Shown here: piece by piece, positions 43,766-44,077 of the stretch
How positions within the stretch are numbered: the first letter of the stretch is position 1
Layout of the letters: every line of letters starts with the position of its first letter
NCBI GenBank assembly: GCA_023399465.1
Contig: JAEWPB010000171.1
Coordinates: forward strand, 1-44,077
Source: Pseudomonadota bacterium
GTDB lineage: Bacteria; Pseudomonadota; Alphaproteobacteria; Rhizobiales; Rhizobiaceae
Reading direction: 5' to 3'
DNA length: 44,077 nt
Made by a program: the position numbers and the translations under genes
The notes under the pieces: generated by a model
Database searches by the model: none
What the model was told of the DNA's origin: nothing
Seen by the model: only the letters and a program-made list of their open reading frames with translations

Positions 43766-44077
43766 AAAAGGTTCTGATAGCAAACCGCGGCGAGATCGCG
43801 GTGCGGATAATCCGGGCCTGCAAGGATTATGGCCTCGCTTCGGTCGCCGTCTATGCCGATGCCGACGTCGATGCCGCGTTCGTCGCCATGGCGGACGAAG
43901 CCTATGCGCTGAACGGCGCGAGCGCCAGCGCCAGCTATCTCGATATCGCCAAGCTGATCGCCGTCGCCCACCGCTCCGGCGCCGATGCCGTGCATCCGGG
44001 CTACGGCTTCCTTTCCGAGCGCGCCGAATTCGCCAGTGCCGTCATCGATGCCGGTCTCGTCTGGATCGGGCCGGACC
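43762..44077 (+). CDS. Acetyl-CoA-carboxylase-type biotin carboxylase, partial
   Basis: The first 105 codons are visible; the gene runs off the right edge. KKVLIANRGEIAVRIIRACKDYG and DAVHPGYGFLSERAEFA are the standard N-terminal biotin-carboxylase (AccC) motifs. Operons of pxpA and pxpBC with accC/accB-like genes are common and probably supply a biotin-dependent partner, although the role in 5-oxoproline metabolism is not settled. Coupled to pxpBC by ATGA overlap. Confidence 0.9.
   Translation, partial: MKKVLIANRGEIAVRIIRACKDYGLASVAVYADADVDAAFVAMADEAYALNGASASASYLDIAKLIAVAHRSGADAVHPGYGFLSERAEFASAVIDAGLVWIGPD

Overview
The window is GC-rich chromosome from an alphaproteobacterium, most likely Hyphomicrobiales (Rhizobiaceae-like). 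Grounds for this are the protein styles, the many ABC importers with divergent GntR/TetR regulators, the OxyR/KatG pair and the urtABCDE locus. No rRNA, tRNA, CRISPR array, phage gene or insertion sequence was seen. Genes are densely packed, often with ATGA or GTGA overlaps, and no gene-free stretch exceeds 300 bases. The taxonomic call is inference.

Layout. (1) 1-3224: a 3'-truncated FAD amine/amino-acid oxidase, a QorB-like NmrA oxidoreductase and a two-domain GNAT. (2) 3221-9258: a leftward operon for a polyamine-type ABC importer (ATPase, Tat-exported binding protein, two permeases) running into a hydantoin-racemase-like enzyme and the GNAT, with a divergent GntR/FCD regulator. (3) 9281-14782: a second polyamine-type ABC importer ending in a metallo-beta-lactamase-fold hydrolase, with a divergent TetR regulator and a clear inverted-repeat operator candidate. 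(4) 14802-18816: oxyR divergent from katG, a strong terminator and an SRPBCC protein. (5) 18935-23763: a sulfur-handling module: an exported triple-rhodanese protein, a CcdA-like membrane protein and a TlpA-like thioredoxin on one strand; a YeeE/YedE (TsuA/SoxT-type) permease, an 89-residue exported protein with two Asn-Pro-Cys motifs and a His/Cys-rich unknown protein on the other. (6) 23937-30005: a DJ-1/PfpI protein, a histidine-acid phosphatase, and a four-gene SsuABC-like importer plus an NtaA/DszA-type flavin monooxygenase. (7) 30276-40385: a urea locus with a LuxR-type response regulator, a sensor kinase whose input domain is a complete NCS1-type transporter, and urtABCDE on the opposite strand. 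(8) 40433-end: a GntR/FCD regulator divergent from pxpA, a fused pxpBC and the start of a biotin carboxylase (5-oxoprolinase).

Together these make a nutrient-scavenging region: polyamine-like compounds, organosulfur, urea and 5-oxoproline, with oxidative-stress and sulfur-redox functions between them. The most striking points are in the urea locus. The transporter-fused kinase carries a cytosolic eight-cysteine cluster. An in-frame TAA stands where the conserved Glu follows the phospho-accepting His. urtC is frameshifted within its first membrane helix. The urtA/kinase divergent promoter holds a perfect 16-bp palindrome, TACGTCATATGACGTA, the best candidate for the response regulator's binding site.
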